This document shows, in pieces, positions 12,801 to 24,800 of a DNA stretch of 64,000 nt. The notes beneath the pieces were generated by a model. That model made no database searches, had not been told where the DNA came from, and was given only the letters and a program-made list of their open reading frames with translations. This DNA is from Heterocephalus glaber. Lineage: Eukaryota; Chordata; Mammalia; Rodentia; Bathyergidae. Every line of letters starts with the position of its first letter. Within the stretch, counting starts at the first letter, position 1. The stretch is from positions 6,970,899-7,034,898 of the forward strand of contig NW_004624795.1 of assembly GCF_000247695.1 (NCBI RefSeq), read 5' to 3'. Position numbers and translations under genes: made by a program.

Positions 12801-15800
12801 ATTGAGTTCTCACTGGGAGAATGGGACTACATGGGGAAGGGTGGTCCGTGGAACAGTCCGCAGGAAAGGAAGGGGTGACATAGGGTCATTCTGGACTTGG
12901 GCAGTAGTGTGGGGAATGGTGATCGTCGGTGCTGAGTGCTGTAGGAGAGAGGAAGGAGTAAGGAGTGACTTTGGTGATCAGATGGCCAGTCTGTCGGGGA
13001 AATAAATGTTGTCTCCTCATATTTAATATCTTCTTTTCTCTTGTCCACATAATTCTACCTCTAAATTATTTCTTGGTCATGTTTAGCATTTGTTATTATT
13101 GAAATGGCTCAGCAGTAGAAACTGTATGTGTGTTAATTAAATTATAAATTCTTTGTGATTTGGATCAGTTCATTCTTTATTATCAAAAACTTGGTGTCGG
13201 AGTCACCTGGCCTTACGTATTAGGTACTCTTAGGGCTGTTGATAGATGGCTTTTTTCCTTTCGCATTTTTACTTTGGTCATTTATGAGTAGACTATAGAA
13301 GCTTTTTCTAAAAGCTCAACTCAGACTAAGGCTTTCTGATTTCTTTCAGTCTAAACCTGATGATGACTGACAGATGCACCTTCTATGTACATGAGTCTGT
13401 ACAAGACATTTTATCCAGTGTTCTAGAACCAGAAAGATTATAGTAACTATTTATGCTATTAAAGGGGGACTAAGAATGGTCATTTCACTTGCATTTCATG
13501 TTTAAAGCAAAACTAACCTAACCCTCCTTTGGCTCTTTCATTCAGGGGATGGGGAAGTTTATGTTTGGGACGTGAACTCTAGGAAGTGCCTTAATAGATT
13601 TGTTGATGAAGGCAGTTTACGTGGATTAAGCATTGCTACATCAAGGAATGGACAGTATGTGGCGTGTGGGTGAGTAAAGAGAGGTTTGTGAAGCCTGAAT
13701 CACAAACATGTCCAGGAATTGAATATTCCAGATGGTGCAAGAGTTGTTGTTTACAGATTACTTGGTAGTATGAAATCAATAAATCAGGAGAGCCTTGTGC
13801 TTTATATTTTATTTTATTTTATTTTTGGTGCTGGGGATTGAACCTCGGGACCTTGCGCTTGTGAGGCAGGTGGCGGAACCACTGAGCTAAATCCCCAGCC
13901 TCTGCTTTATATTTTCTTGATGCAGTGCTTAATATCGCACTACTTTAAATCATTGCATATTTTCCTATATTTGAAATGTCCATTTGATCACATCAAGTTT
14001 TCCTACTTTCAGCTTCTTTCCATTAATGAGGAGGTAGAAGAAGAGAATAAGTCAACTTTGGTTTTAAGTCTTAAAAGATACTTATGGTAGTTTTTTGTCT
14101 GGCGAGGTGGTATAAACCAAAATTTTTTTTGTCAGTACCATTTGTAATATTGTAGGAACTTAAAAAATTTTACCTAAGGCCCATGTTCTTGTATTTATTA
14201 CTAGAAAAAATGGTTTTTACACTGGGGAAAGGATGGCTTTATTCTCCTGCTTGATTCAAAAATGCAGGGAGGGAGAAGGAAGCCCTGGATACTTAGCAGT
14301 AGTTCCAAATTAATTTACCAAGCCACTCGTTAGCATGTATAATTCCATAACTTGAAGTTTTTTTTTTTTTAAATGAGTTTCTTAGACCGATTGAGCTGTA
14401 GAGATTTCAGTAGACTCTTCCTTAGGGTGGGAAGTCAAGTTGGTCTTACTGTCCAGAGACATTGCACATTCTCTACTCTGTGTTCATTCCTTCAAAGTTA
14501 AAATGGAGGAAGGTGCTCGTAAATATCCTCGCCATCATTTGGAAATTGGTTAGCAACTGCTTTGGGTCCTGAGAGGAAAGGCAAGTAAAATGAGGCTATG
14601 GAACTTAGAGACCAGGTCAGCATCATGTGGCTGCACCTCAGGCAGTAGGATAGTTACAGATAACTTGGTGTCCAAGAGCCCTGATGAAGGGCCCTTCCCT
14701 GGCCTTGTTACCCGTGGTCGCCTTTTGCCTAAACTGCAGGGCAGTGTGTCTCAGCACAAGACGAGCACTTGGCCAGAGAAGTGTGTGCTGTAGCAGCAAT
14801 TCATGGTTAGCAGATCTGGGAATAAAGCTCCTTTAACACATTCCTGACGGGGCTGTAACTCGTGGTACGTCTCACTGCCGGACGGCTTGGACCACTGTGG
14901 TACGTGCATAACTAACTGTCCCATCAGGTGGCTCTTTATTTATTTTATTGGTGTAAAGACCGATAAAAGTGATTAGACCCGTTTGTATCATGATCGGACA
15001 GAACATGTTAAAGTGAAGACTGTTGTTTAGTGTCACAGACTGCTCCTGCCTCTGTGTGGAGCAAGGACAACTGCACATAATTACCTTTCACATTTGTGAA
15101 GTCCGCGCACCTGGTGTCTTCTCTGGTCCTTGCCTGCTCTTGTGTTTTATCAATCCCATTTGAAGGGCCCAAACAGGAAAGAAACTTAATATTAGCAGTT
15201 TAAACTCATTCAGTTTTAATTGCCCTTCAGCATAATTGAATTCTGATGTGCCTACCCTAAGACCGTGGTTAGAGTTTTGTTGTTAAACCTATACAGAAAG
15301 GCTGGACCCTTGTCAGAGGAGATTGGGATGCTTGCAGGTAGGTGGGGAGAGTTGCTGGAGCTGGAGCAGCCAGGGTGGAGAGCAGGGAGGCTGCACCAGT
15401 GGCGCCTGACGTTCTGTGCTCCCAGTGCTGGTGTGGAAACCTCCATCCTGGCCTCTGCTGCCTGCGTTGAGCTCCTTGATCTCCAAACCTGTCAGTGTCT
15501 GTCAACTCTCCTCATTCTGTGCTCTGCTGTAGAGTGGATGTTTTTCTATTTATAGTTTTATAGTTTTCTATTTACATCTATTTATAGATGTTTTTTCTAT
15601 TTATAGGAAAATCAGGAAACTAAGCACATTTTAGAGAATTCTGTTAGTTTGCATCGTCATTTTTTTTTTGGTACTGGGGATCAAACTCGGCACCTTGCAC
15701 TTTTGGGGCAGGCGGCAGAACCGCTGAGCTAAATCCTGGTCCCTGCTTATTTCCTCATGAAAATTTTTCAAGTGGTTAGAAATTTGTTGACTAGTCTTCA

Positions 15801-18800
15801 GTAGATTTTAAAAATACATAGGTTGGGCCGGGGATTTAGCTCAGTGGTTTCACCGCCTGCTGCGCAAGCGCAAGGACCCGAGTTTGATCCCTGGTACAAA
15901 AAAAAAAAATACACAGGTTGTCTTTTACTATGGAATCCATATAGTTTCAAACTGCTCTGAGCATCTTTAGTAGAAAGGATTTATAATACCAGTAGCAAAT
16001 ACCTTACTCATCACTTACTGTGTATCAAGCACTGTTTAAATTTATTTATGTATTTATTTTTAAATTTTTTTTATTTATTGTATTGGGGATCGAATTTGGG
16101 ACCTTGAGGCTGCAAGGCAGACAGCAGAACCACTGGGCTAAATCCCCAGGCCAATTTTTTTATCTTTTTGAGACAAGTTCTTGTTATGTAGCCCAGAACT
16201 CATGCCAATCCTCCTGCCTCAGCTTCCCAAGTGCTGGAATTATGGAGTGTGGCACCACACCTGGGCCATGGACTGTTTTAATTGCTTTTAAACTTCTCAT
16301 TTCATAGTCTATGATCTAGGTATTATTCTCTCCAATTTATAGGTGAGGAAGCAGAGCCAAGATTCCAACCCAGATAATCTGGTTCTAAAGCCTGAGCTCT
16401 TAACTGCTGTCCTTAGAGCCCTTTAAGGCATGCTTCTGTGTGTTTGTTTTTAAATTTATAAATGATGCAGTTACTAAGAGTTTGTAAATTAAGGCAAGTC
16501 TTAGAAGTGGAACAAGTTTATAGTCTAGGTTATCTTGTTATAAATCGTTTTGTGCTGTTGGTATAAGCCCATTGGGAAGGCAGCTTCAGCCATTCGTGCT
16601 TCAGCTTTTATAGAGCTTTACCTTTTATCTTTTAAAATCTCTAGATGTACCTTCCATTGCTATTTTTTCCCACTTAAATCTGGCTTTTAAGTTCTTAGCT
16701 TAAAACTTTGCTTGAATTTTGTGGTTTCAGCAGCTTCTTTGGAGTTGGAGAATGTAGCAGCTAGTTTTCTGTAACCTGAAGTGAATAAACAAGTTTCTTT
16801 TTCATCTTTGCCCTGTATGTAGGATATTTTCAGTATTAGTTTATTCTCATCGTGATGTTCTTTTCCTGGTAGGGATACATTTGTTGTATATCTTTTTAAT
16901 TTCTGGATGGTGTTTTAGTGAGTCTACCATCACAGCAGTTACTAGCCACACATGTGTACTTAAATTAAGCTAAAAAATTTAGTTTCTTAGTGACACTGCC
17001 CATGTTTTAAGTGCTTGATAGGCACGTGTGTCTAATGGCTCCATATTGGACAGTACAGATGGAGGGCATTTTTGTCACCGTAGAGGTTTGTGTTGGATAG
17101 ATGTACTGTCTTTGGAAACCCAGGTCTAAGAGTTAGGTTATTTAAGGTTTTGCTTATTGGCTGTTAGTTATGAAGCTGGTAGTTGGCAGAGCTGGATCTG
17201 GAACTCTGGCCATCTGCTTCCCAGTTCTGTGTTCTTTCCTCACTACTACCCTCCACAAATTTTTATTTTATTTTAAAAGCATACTGAGTAATTCAGGGCT
17301 ATAGAGAAGTATGAAGTTCCCTGTGATTTAGATTCTGAAATTAATAGTCCTTTAATTTTAGTGCTCTGATTGGGTTTCGTTTTACTTCATCTAGAGAATC
17401 TTTCTGGGCATAAGTTGTGTTTTGTTTTGTTTTGTTTTGTTTTTTTGGCCATAAGTTTTATAATGCAAGCAAAACCTGTTTTATTCGATGATATGTTTTT
17501 ACCTTGGTTTGCTCATTCTTAAAACGTTGACCATTGAGCTAGGAATTGTAGGCTAGGACACCACCTGCACAGCCGTCTCTCAGGCCATGCGCTAGTTGTG
17601 GGCACTGCTGCACACACGGATCTCTGGTCAGCAACAGAGGGTTTTGCTGTGTTGCCCAGGCCGTTCCTCAGACTCCTGGCTTTAGGCGATTCTCCTGTCT
17701 CAGCCATTGGAATAGCTGGGACTACAGGAGCTTGCTACTGTGCCAGTTTGTGTCCTACGTGCCTTTCTGCCTCTTTGAGAAGTGATTCATTTATGAGGGC
17801 AGAACCCTCACGGATGGAATTAGGTCCCCTGTAAAAGGTTTGAGGGGAAGTGGGTTCAGTTCCTCCTGCCAAAGGAGGACGCAGCCCTAAGGTGCCATCT
17901 TGGGAACAGAACCATCCTCACCACGCCTGAACCTGCCTGCGCCTTGATCTGGGGCTTTCCTGTCTCCAAGGCTGTGAGAAAGAAATTTCTATTATGTATA
18001 AATACCCAGTCTCAGATATTTTGTTACAGCACCAGGAATGGACTAAGACCCATTTGAATTAAGAATCTGTGAGCCGTACATGGTGGGGGCGGGGGGCGGG
18101 GCACACATGTGTAATCTGATACTCTCAGAGGCTGAGGCAGGAGGATCACAAGTTCAACCCCAGCTTGGGAAATTTAGGGACTTAGCAGTACTTCTTCTCA
18201 AAATTAAATAAATATTTTTTTGGTACCAGGGATCAAACTCAGGACCTTGCTCTTGCGAGGCAGGCGGCGGAACCACTGAGCTAAATCCCCGGCTCTAAAT
18301 AGATATATTTTTTTAAAAGGCTGGAAATGTAGTTCATTGTGAAGGCCCTGGATTCAGTCCCCACTAAACACCCCCCTCCCAAAGAATCTGTGAATTATAA
18401 GTACCTTGTTCTTAATACCTGTAACATTAGAAGGGCTGATCATTGAGTCCAAAAACATTCCTTTTGCATTCTTGCCTAGGATGATTCTGTTAATGATACG
18501 CTCACAGTTGGTCATTAGAATTTACTTCTTTTTGGCCGGGGATTTAGCTCAGTGGTTCTGGCGCCTGCCTCGCAAGCTGAGGACCTGAGTTCGATCCCTG
18601 GTACCCAAAAAAAGGAATTTACTTTTTTTTTGATACCAGGGATTGAACTCGGGACCTTGCACTTGCGAGGCAGATGCTGGAACCACTGAGGTAAATCCCC
18701 CACCCCAAGATTTACTTTTAAAAAATATTTATTGCTGGTGAACGTTCAAGTAAACTTAACACGGATGGTCACTTCTATACCCTTGTCTTTAATATTCTAG

Positions 18801-21800
18801 TGAAAGTGAAGTAAGGCGCCTGTCTCTCCTGCTGTTGGTCACACTGTTTGGCAGGTTCTCACAGTGGTATCGAATGCAGAAAGAAAGGAGTTACCCATGG
18901 GGGAAGGGTAGTTATCTTCTGCACAGTAGCATATTAGTTCGTGAGCACTGAGTAGTGGTCCTGGTCTTGTTCACCTTTGCGCGCCAAGCACTCAGGAGAG
19001 TGGACATTTGGTAGGCATTGTTTAAAGGAATGAGTAATGGAGCTTCTGTGCTTTCTTGGATTTTCTAGCTAGACAGAGCTCAGCGAGACTGAAGTGGAAC
19101 TGATAGACTGGTCTAACTTTTGTCTTGCTGTGAACACTGTGAGCCTGGGCTCTTTGTAACATGTGAGTTCTGCAAATACCAGTTTGTGGGATGAAATCTA
19201 TATTTACTTAGATTCTGAAAGCCCTTTTACTGGTTTTAAAGTCATTTTATACCCTTTTCTCATTGCAGTTCTGGTTGTGGAGTGGTAAATATATACAATC
19301 AAGATTCTTGTCTCCAAGAAACAAACCCAAAGCCAATAAAAGCTATAATGAACTTGGTTACTGGTGTTACATCTCTGGCCTTCAATCCTACTACAGAAAT
19401 ATTGGCAATTGCTTCAGAAACAATGAAAGAAGCAGTCAGATTGGTAATACTTTTTTTACTCTTTGCTTTTATCATTGAGAATTTTAAATTTTAACAGCAT
19501 GAAATGATAATGGGAAAAGAGTGACTTACTCAGTTTTCTCTTGTAGAAATTATTAGTATTATAGCTTTTGGATGTGGTGGAACAATGTTTGTTTGTTTGT
19601 TTGTTTGTTTGTTTGTTTTTTGGTAAGGGACATATTTAAGTCGAAGACTCAATTCCCAGATTTCTTTCCTTACTTTTTAAGGACTTGTTGTTTTCATGGA
19701 GTAGAGGCAATTCTTAGGTTTTGAAAGTAAGTTATGTAAAAATATTGCAGTTAAAATAGCTAGATAGTACTGTGAATACGTGTGTCAGGAGTCCTCAGGA
19801 ACTCCCTCATTTGGTGATTTGCTAGAAATACACAAGGTTTATGGTCATGTTCATGGCTAAGATTTGTAGCAAAAGGATGTAAAGCAAAACCAGCAAAGGG
19901 AAAGGCGCATGGAATAACATCTTGAGGAGTGCAGACATGACCTTCCAGGGTTCTTCTCCTAGCAGAGTCTCATAGGATACATTTAATTCATCCAGCAATG
20001 AAGTGTGATAGCAACATCAAGTGTTTTCTACCAAGGAAGCTCATTTAGAGACTCAGTGCCCAAGATTTTCATTGGTTGTTCATTAGGTACTCTCTACCTA
20101 CCATCTACCAGAATTCTAGACTCCCGGAAGTAGACAGGTGTTCAGCACGTGTCCTGTTGCTTGTACAGATGGTTCAGCCCCGGTGAGCCACCCTCTCCTT
20201 TAGGGGCCCTCTCATAGCTATGTAGAGGATGGCTTACTGGCTCAGTTCCCAGATGCCATCCAGAGGCTACCCTTGCAAGCAAGGCCTCAGGCCTGCGTGA
20301 ACTCTCTTCTGCCCAACCTCAGAGTGCAGCTTAAATGTCACCCCAGCTCTCTGAAGTGTCCTCAGTCAGAACCAGTTTCTTCATTTAACAATTATTTTCT
20401 GTAGGTGCCAGGTATATAGATGGTGTAGAACTTTGAACAACAGTATTGTATTATTCTGTTATTATGTGTATACTGCCACATTGATTCACAAAAACTCAAC
20501 AGAAAGCCTTGTTTACTTCATCTAGGATGAACTTGTAGTGTGTAGTCTACACAGATTTCTAAAGAATTCTTCAAAAAATTTTGATTCAGATAAGACCTTC
20601 AGAAGATTAACTTGCCCAAAGTCACCAGTTAGTAAAAGGCATAATTGTGATTCTAGACTCTGTTATCTTCCTGGCATTGCTGCATAGGGCTTTATGTGGC
20701 AGGTCGGGCACAGAGGAGGCTGAGCTCCTGCCTGGGTTATGTGAAGCCATGTCACTGTTACTTGTGGCACATATTGGGATTCTCTATATGATTTTATAGA
20801 GAAAGGGTCATTCTGGAAAAAGTTTGAAAACTACAGCGTTTACATTTTGTTGCCTTTCTGTTCAATGAATCATTTGATAAATGAAAAGGTTCTAATTCAG
20901 GGCAGCTTTAAAATCTCTGCTTCTCAAATGGGAGTGGTGGTGTGCTAGTATATATTAACCTTGTATCACTTTAATGGTAGTAAATTGCTTTAGAAAACCA
21001 TGGAATCCATCTCCTGTTGACATAATATATTCTGCAAGATGCATAGCGGTTCTGCCTAGTTTGCTTCAGTAATCATGATACCCTTTATGTTTTTTTATTG
21101 TGGCAAAATCACACAAGGAATTCATTAGTAACAGCCAAATCACATTTTTAAAATGGTAGTCAAGCATAATATCTAATGGAAAGAAGCCAAGCATAGCAGC
21201 TTCAGAATGTCTCAGTAAAACAGTGTTGGTATCATTAAATACAATTGCTTATAAGGATCCAAACAGTTTTGTTACCCCAGCACAAGGGAGTGACTATAAA
21301 TCCAAGCCACTGCACCAGTAGGACACCCAGAAGTCAAATTATTATCACATCTACAATCTTGGAAATGGTAGACAGTTGTGGAACATCTTATCCAATAAAT
21401 TAAAGATGAATGAGCTTTTACTTGTTGGATTTTGATATATGGATCCTTTACTGTCATGACGGAAATGTTGTTAGAAATAGAGGGAACTTTCTGAGTTAAT
21501 GAATTTGAGTCCTTATGGGACTCTTTCTTAATAGTTCAATTTAACTTTTAATACAAAGGCTGTAAAGAGTTCAGAAAAGAAGTTCTGACCTACAAGAGTT
21601 CCGACCAAGTGCTCATCAGTCTGAGGGCAGAGGCACTAAAGCAGAGAGAGCGTTCCCTGGGGAGCTTTGCAAGTAGATACTATGGGGTCTCTTGGGAGTA
21701 CATTATGAAATACCGGACCCCATACTCCAAGTCAATAAAGGCAGTAACATTGAAAATCGAGTAGTTGGTCACTTGGTGCTAATCCTGTTAGAAGGGACAC

Positions 21801-24800
21801 ACTCGTCTGACCTGTGAGTGCATGGCTGCTGTGTGTGGTTGTATAGGTTATTTGTTGCACAAGGCCACCTCATCTAAGGGGACACCACTTATATACATCA
21901 ATGACTTTATAAGTTATGTGTTTACCACAGTGTTTCTGGTGCCCTGATTTGTTTATTTAGCTACCAAAAATATACAGCTACTTTTGACAGAAAGACTTAA
22001 AAATTTCTGTGTATATTGTGCTCTTAATTTTTGTACTTTATTTGTAAAAAGCAGTTGATGAGATTATAAAGTTATATGAATCTAAATTAGGAGGCTGTTT
22101 TTCCCTTTTTAGGTTGGGAATTAAAATGGTGGTTTAGTGTGAATTATGTCTAAGAAGTCATTCACACGTGGTGAGAGCCTGTCTTAGAATAAAAAAGTAA
22201 CAACGGGTTGGAGATATATTTCAGTACAGAAGCCTCTGGGTTCAATCCCCAGTATTGGGAAAAAGTTAAGATCATGTTGTGGCACTGCTGCCTCCTCAGA
22301 TGGACTGGGTTAGGACCATTTCTCTGCCTTGCCGTTGCAGACAGAACCTGCCTCTGGCAAAGTTGAGAATAATTCAGCATGGCTGAGAGATTCTCTGTAA
22401 ACCCCTTTCTTTTTTTTGGGGGGGGGTACCAGGGATCAAACTCTGGGGTCCTTGCACTTTCGCAGCAGGCGGCGAAATCACTGAGCTAAATCCCTGGCCC
22501 CACGTAAACTACTTTCTTGACAGTGTGACCAGTAGATCTGTGTCAGGGGGAGTTGAGTCTAGTACGTGACTGACTAAAGTCTGCTGAATAGACAGATGTG
22601 TGTATCAGTGGGTTTTACCCATTACCTGTCTTTGTAAACCACCTCCATTGCATGCTGTAAAGTTGCATCTGAAAGGGTGGAGAATGGCAGACTGCCATGA
22701 TAAGTAGCTGAAAGGTAATGAAACATTTGAATGAGAAGGTGCTATGTGTATTTTAAGAGCCAGAGAATGCTGGAAAGAGTTTTTACCTTCTCAGCCTAGC
22801 TATGGTGACTGCTTCCACACCTGGGTTTTACTCACACTTTTCTTTCCTCCCAGTATCGGGGACCGAACCCAGGCCCTTGTACATGCTAGGCGAGTGCCGT
22901 AGCACTGAGCTGCACCCCAGCCCCCGTCCACACAGTAAGTAGGTAAGGACTTACCTTACCTGTCTTGGACCTGGGTCCATTTTCCCCAGAAGCAGGCTGA
23001 GGAAGGGACCATGCTGCTCCTTGTGCTTAGGTGAGCGTTTGGCCCTAAATCAAGTTTTACTTGATCAGTCAAGTTTTCATGGTTAAGGCTTCTTTGAAGA
23101 GAAATGGCAGAAGACAAAGTTTTTAATCACATAGTTGAAAATGAATGTATAAAGAGGAAATTTTATGATATCGGAAGATGTACTATTTTACTTAGGCTTC
23201 AGTTACATAAAATTAGTCTTCAGGCAGGAGGATCCTAAATTTGAGGCCACCCGAGGCAAGTTAGCAAGACCCTGTCTGAAAAAAAACAAACAAGAAGACT
23301 CGTCCTCATGTTGAAGATACCAGGTAGATTTTCATACTCTTTGCTGTGGTCAGTGAGCCGGAGCAGTGATGGCTCCCACCACTGACTTTTCAGTTTGGTT
23401 TATTTGTTCCTTTGTTTGGTCAGCAAGTATCAGAATCTCCAGGTACCAACCTAGACGCCTCATTAACACTTACTTGTCCCCCTTCCTTACCTGCTCAGTT
23501 AATAGCACATGAAGATAAAATTTTAATTCTGGGCAGCTTTGCTGTATTAAGAGAACAGTACTTTACTGTACACTATAATCAAAATGATTTTTTTTGTACC
23601 AGCAAAGGCTAGAATGAAAATTAAAATTTAAGGAAGATGAATTCCAAGTTTTTATAATGTAAGGCTTTTTATTATCTCCTGCAGGTTCATCTTCCATCCT
23701 GTACAGTATTTTCTAACTTTCCAGTTGTGAAAAAGAAGAATATTTCTCATGTCCATTCCATGGATTTTTCTCCCAGAGGTGGCTACTTTGCTTTGGGTAA
23801 TGAGAAGGGCAAGGCCCTGATGTATAGGTGGGTATTATTTATGTTTAAAAGTCAGAGTTACCTAATATACTTTTTTTGAAAATGTGAAGAGGTACTGTAT
23901 ATTCCCAACTCTGCAGTTATATATACCACTTATTGATTCTGTAGTTGTAGAATGTTCAGCCTGGCTCATCCTCATTATTAATTTTATGCATCTTTCCTGC
24001 TATAAAATGTCGCAGAGAAGTTCACCTGAAGAATGAAAATGTGTGTGTATCGTTTATGTAAATATTATTTTTTCCCAGTAAACTGCAGTTGGAGAATGTC
24101 AAATTGAGGGAAAGTAGCCACTTTAGTAATATTGCCATTTTCTTGGTGCTATATGTTTAGATTAACCTTTGCTGATTTGGCAATTTACTGTTGACTCCAC
24201 TAGATTTAGTGATTTTAAAAAGTTAGATGTTCTTTCTCTGTAGGTGTAAGCTATAAATAAGGATGTTACTCACAAAGGTATCCAGAAGTTATGTGCCCTG
24301 TTCAAGTTTCTTTTCTGCACCCAACATTCTTGGCTATAAAACAGGAGCAAACTAACCTTAATTGCTTCATTGTTAGAGGATAGAGGTGACAGGGTGATCT
24401 TCAGGGAGAACTGAAGAACCTTGTCACAATCCCCTTTCCTTGCTCCTTGTATTGGTTGTGGGTGCTACATAGGACCTGTGTTTATGTTTGAATATTTTAG
24501 GGAAAGCCTACAGGGTGAAAAAAGGAGAAGTGTAAATTGGTTTTGAGAATGTAGTGAGAAGAGAGTAGAGCAAACAGTGGGGATTAAAGTTGGATTTACT
24601 TTGAAAAGAAGATGAGTTCTAGCAGGATAATTCCATGATCTTGTTTCAGATCAGTTTTGAAGTGAACATTCTATTTCAGTGGAGAGTCTAAAAAGATGCA
24701 GATTCTTACTGCACTTAGAAATTCTCTTCCAGGCTTTTAAGAACTGAAATTTCTTTTCTTCAAGTAAGCCCCAGAAGCCATTAGATTTTTCACTGGAGCG

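Noticed and set aside
13355..13385. Possible box C/D snoRNA (TGATGATGACTGA) in a UTP18 intron
   Set aside because: The C-like and D-like boxes are adjacent rather than 60-90 bases apart and there is no terminal stem.
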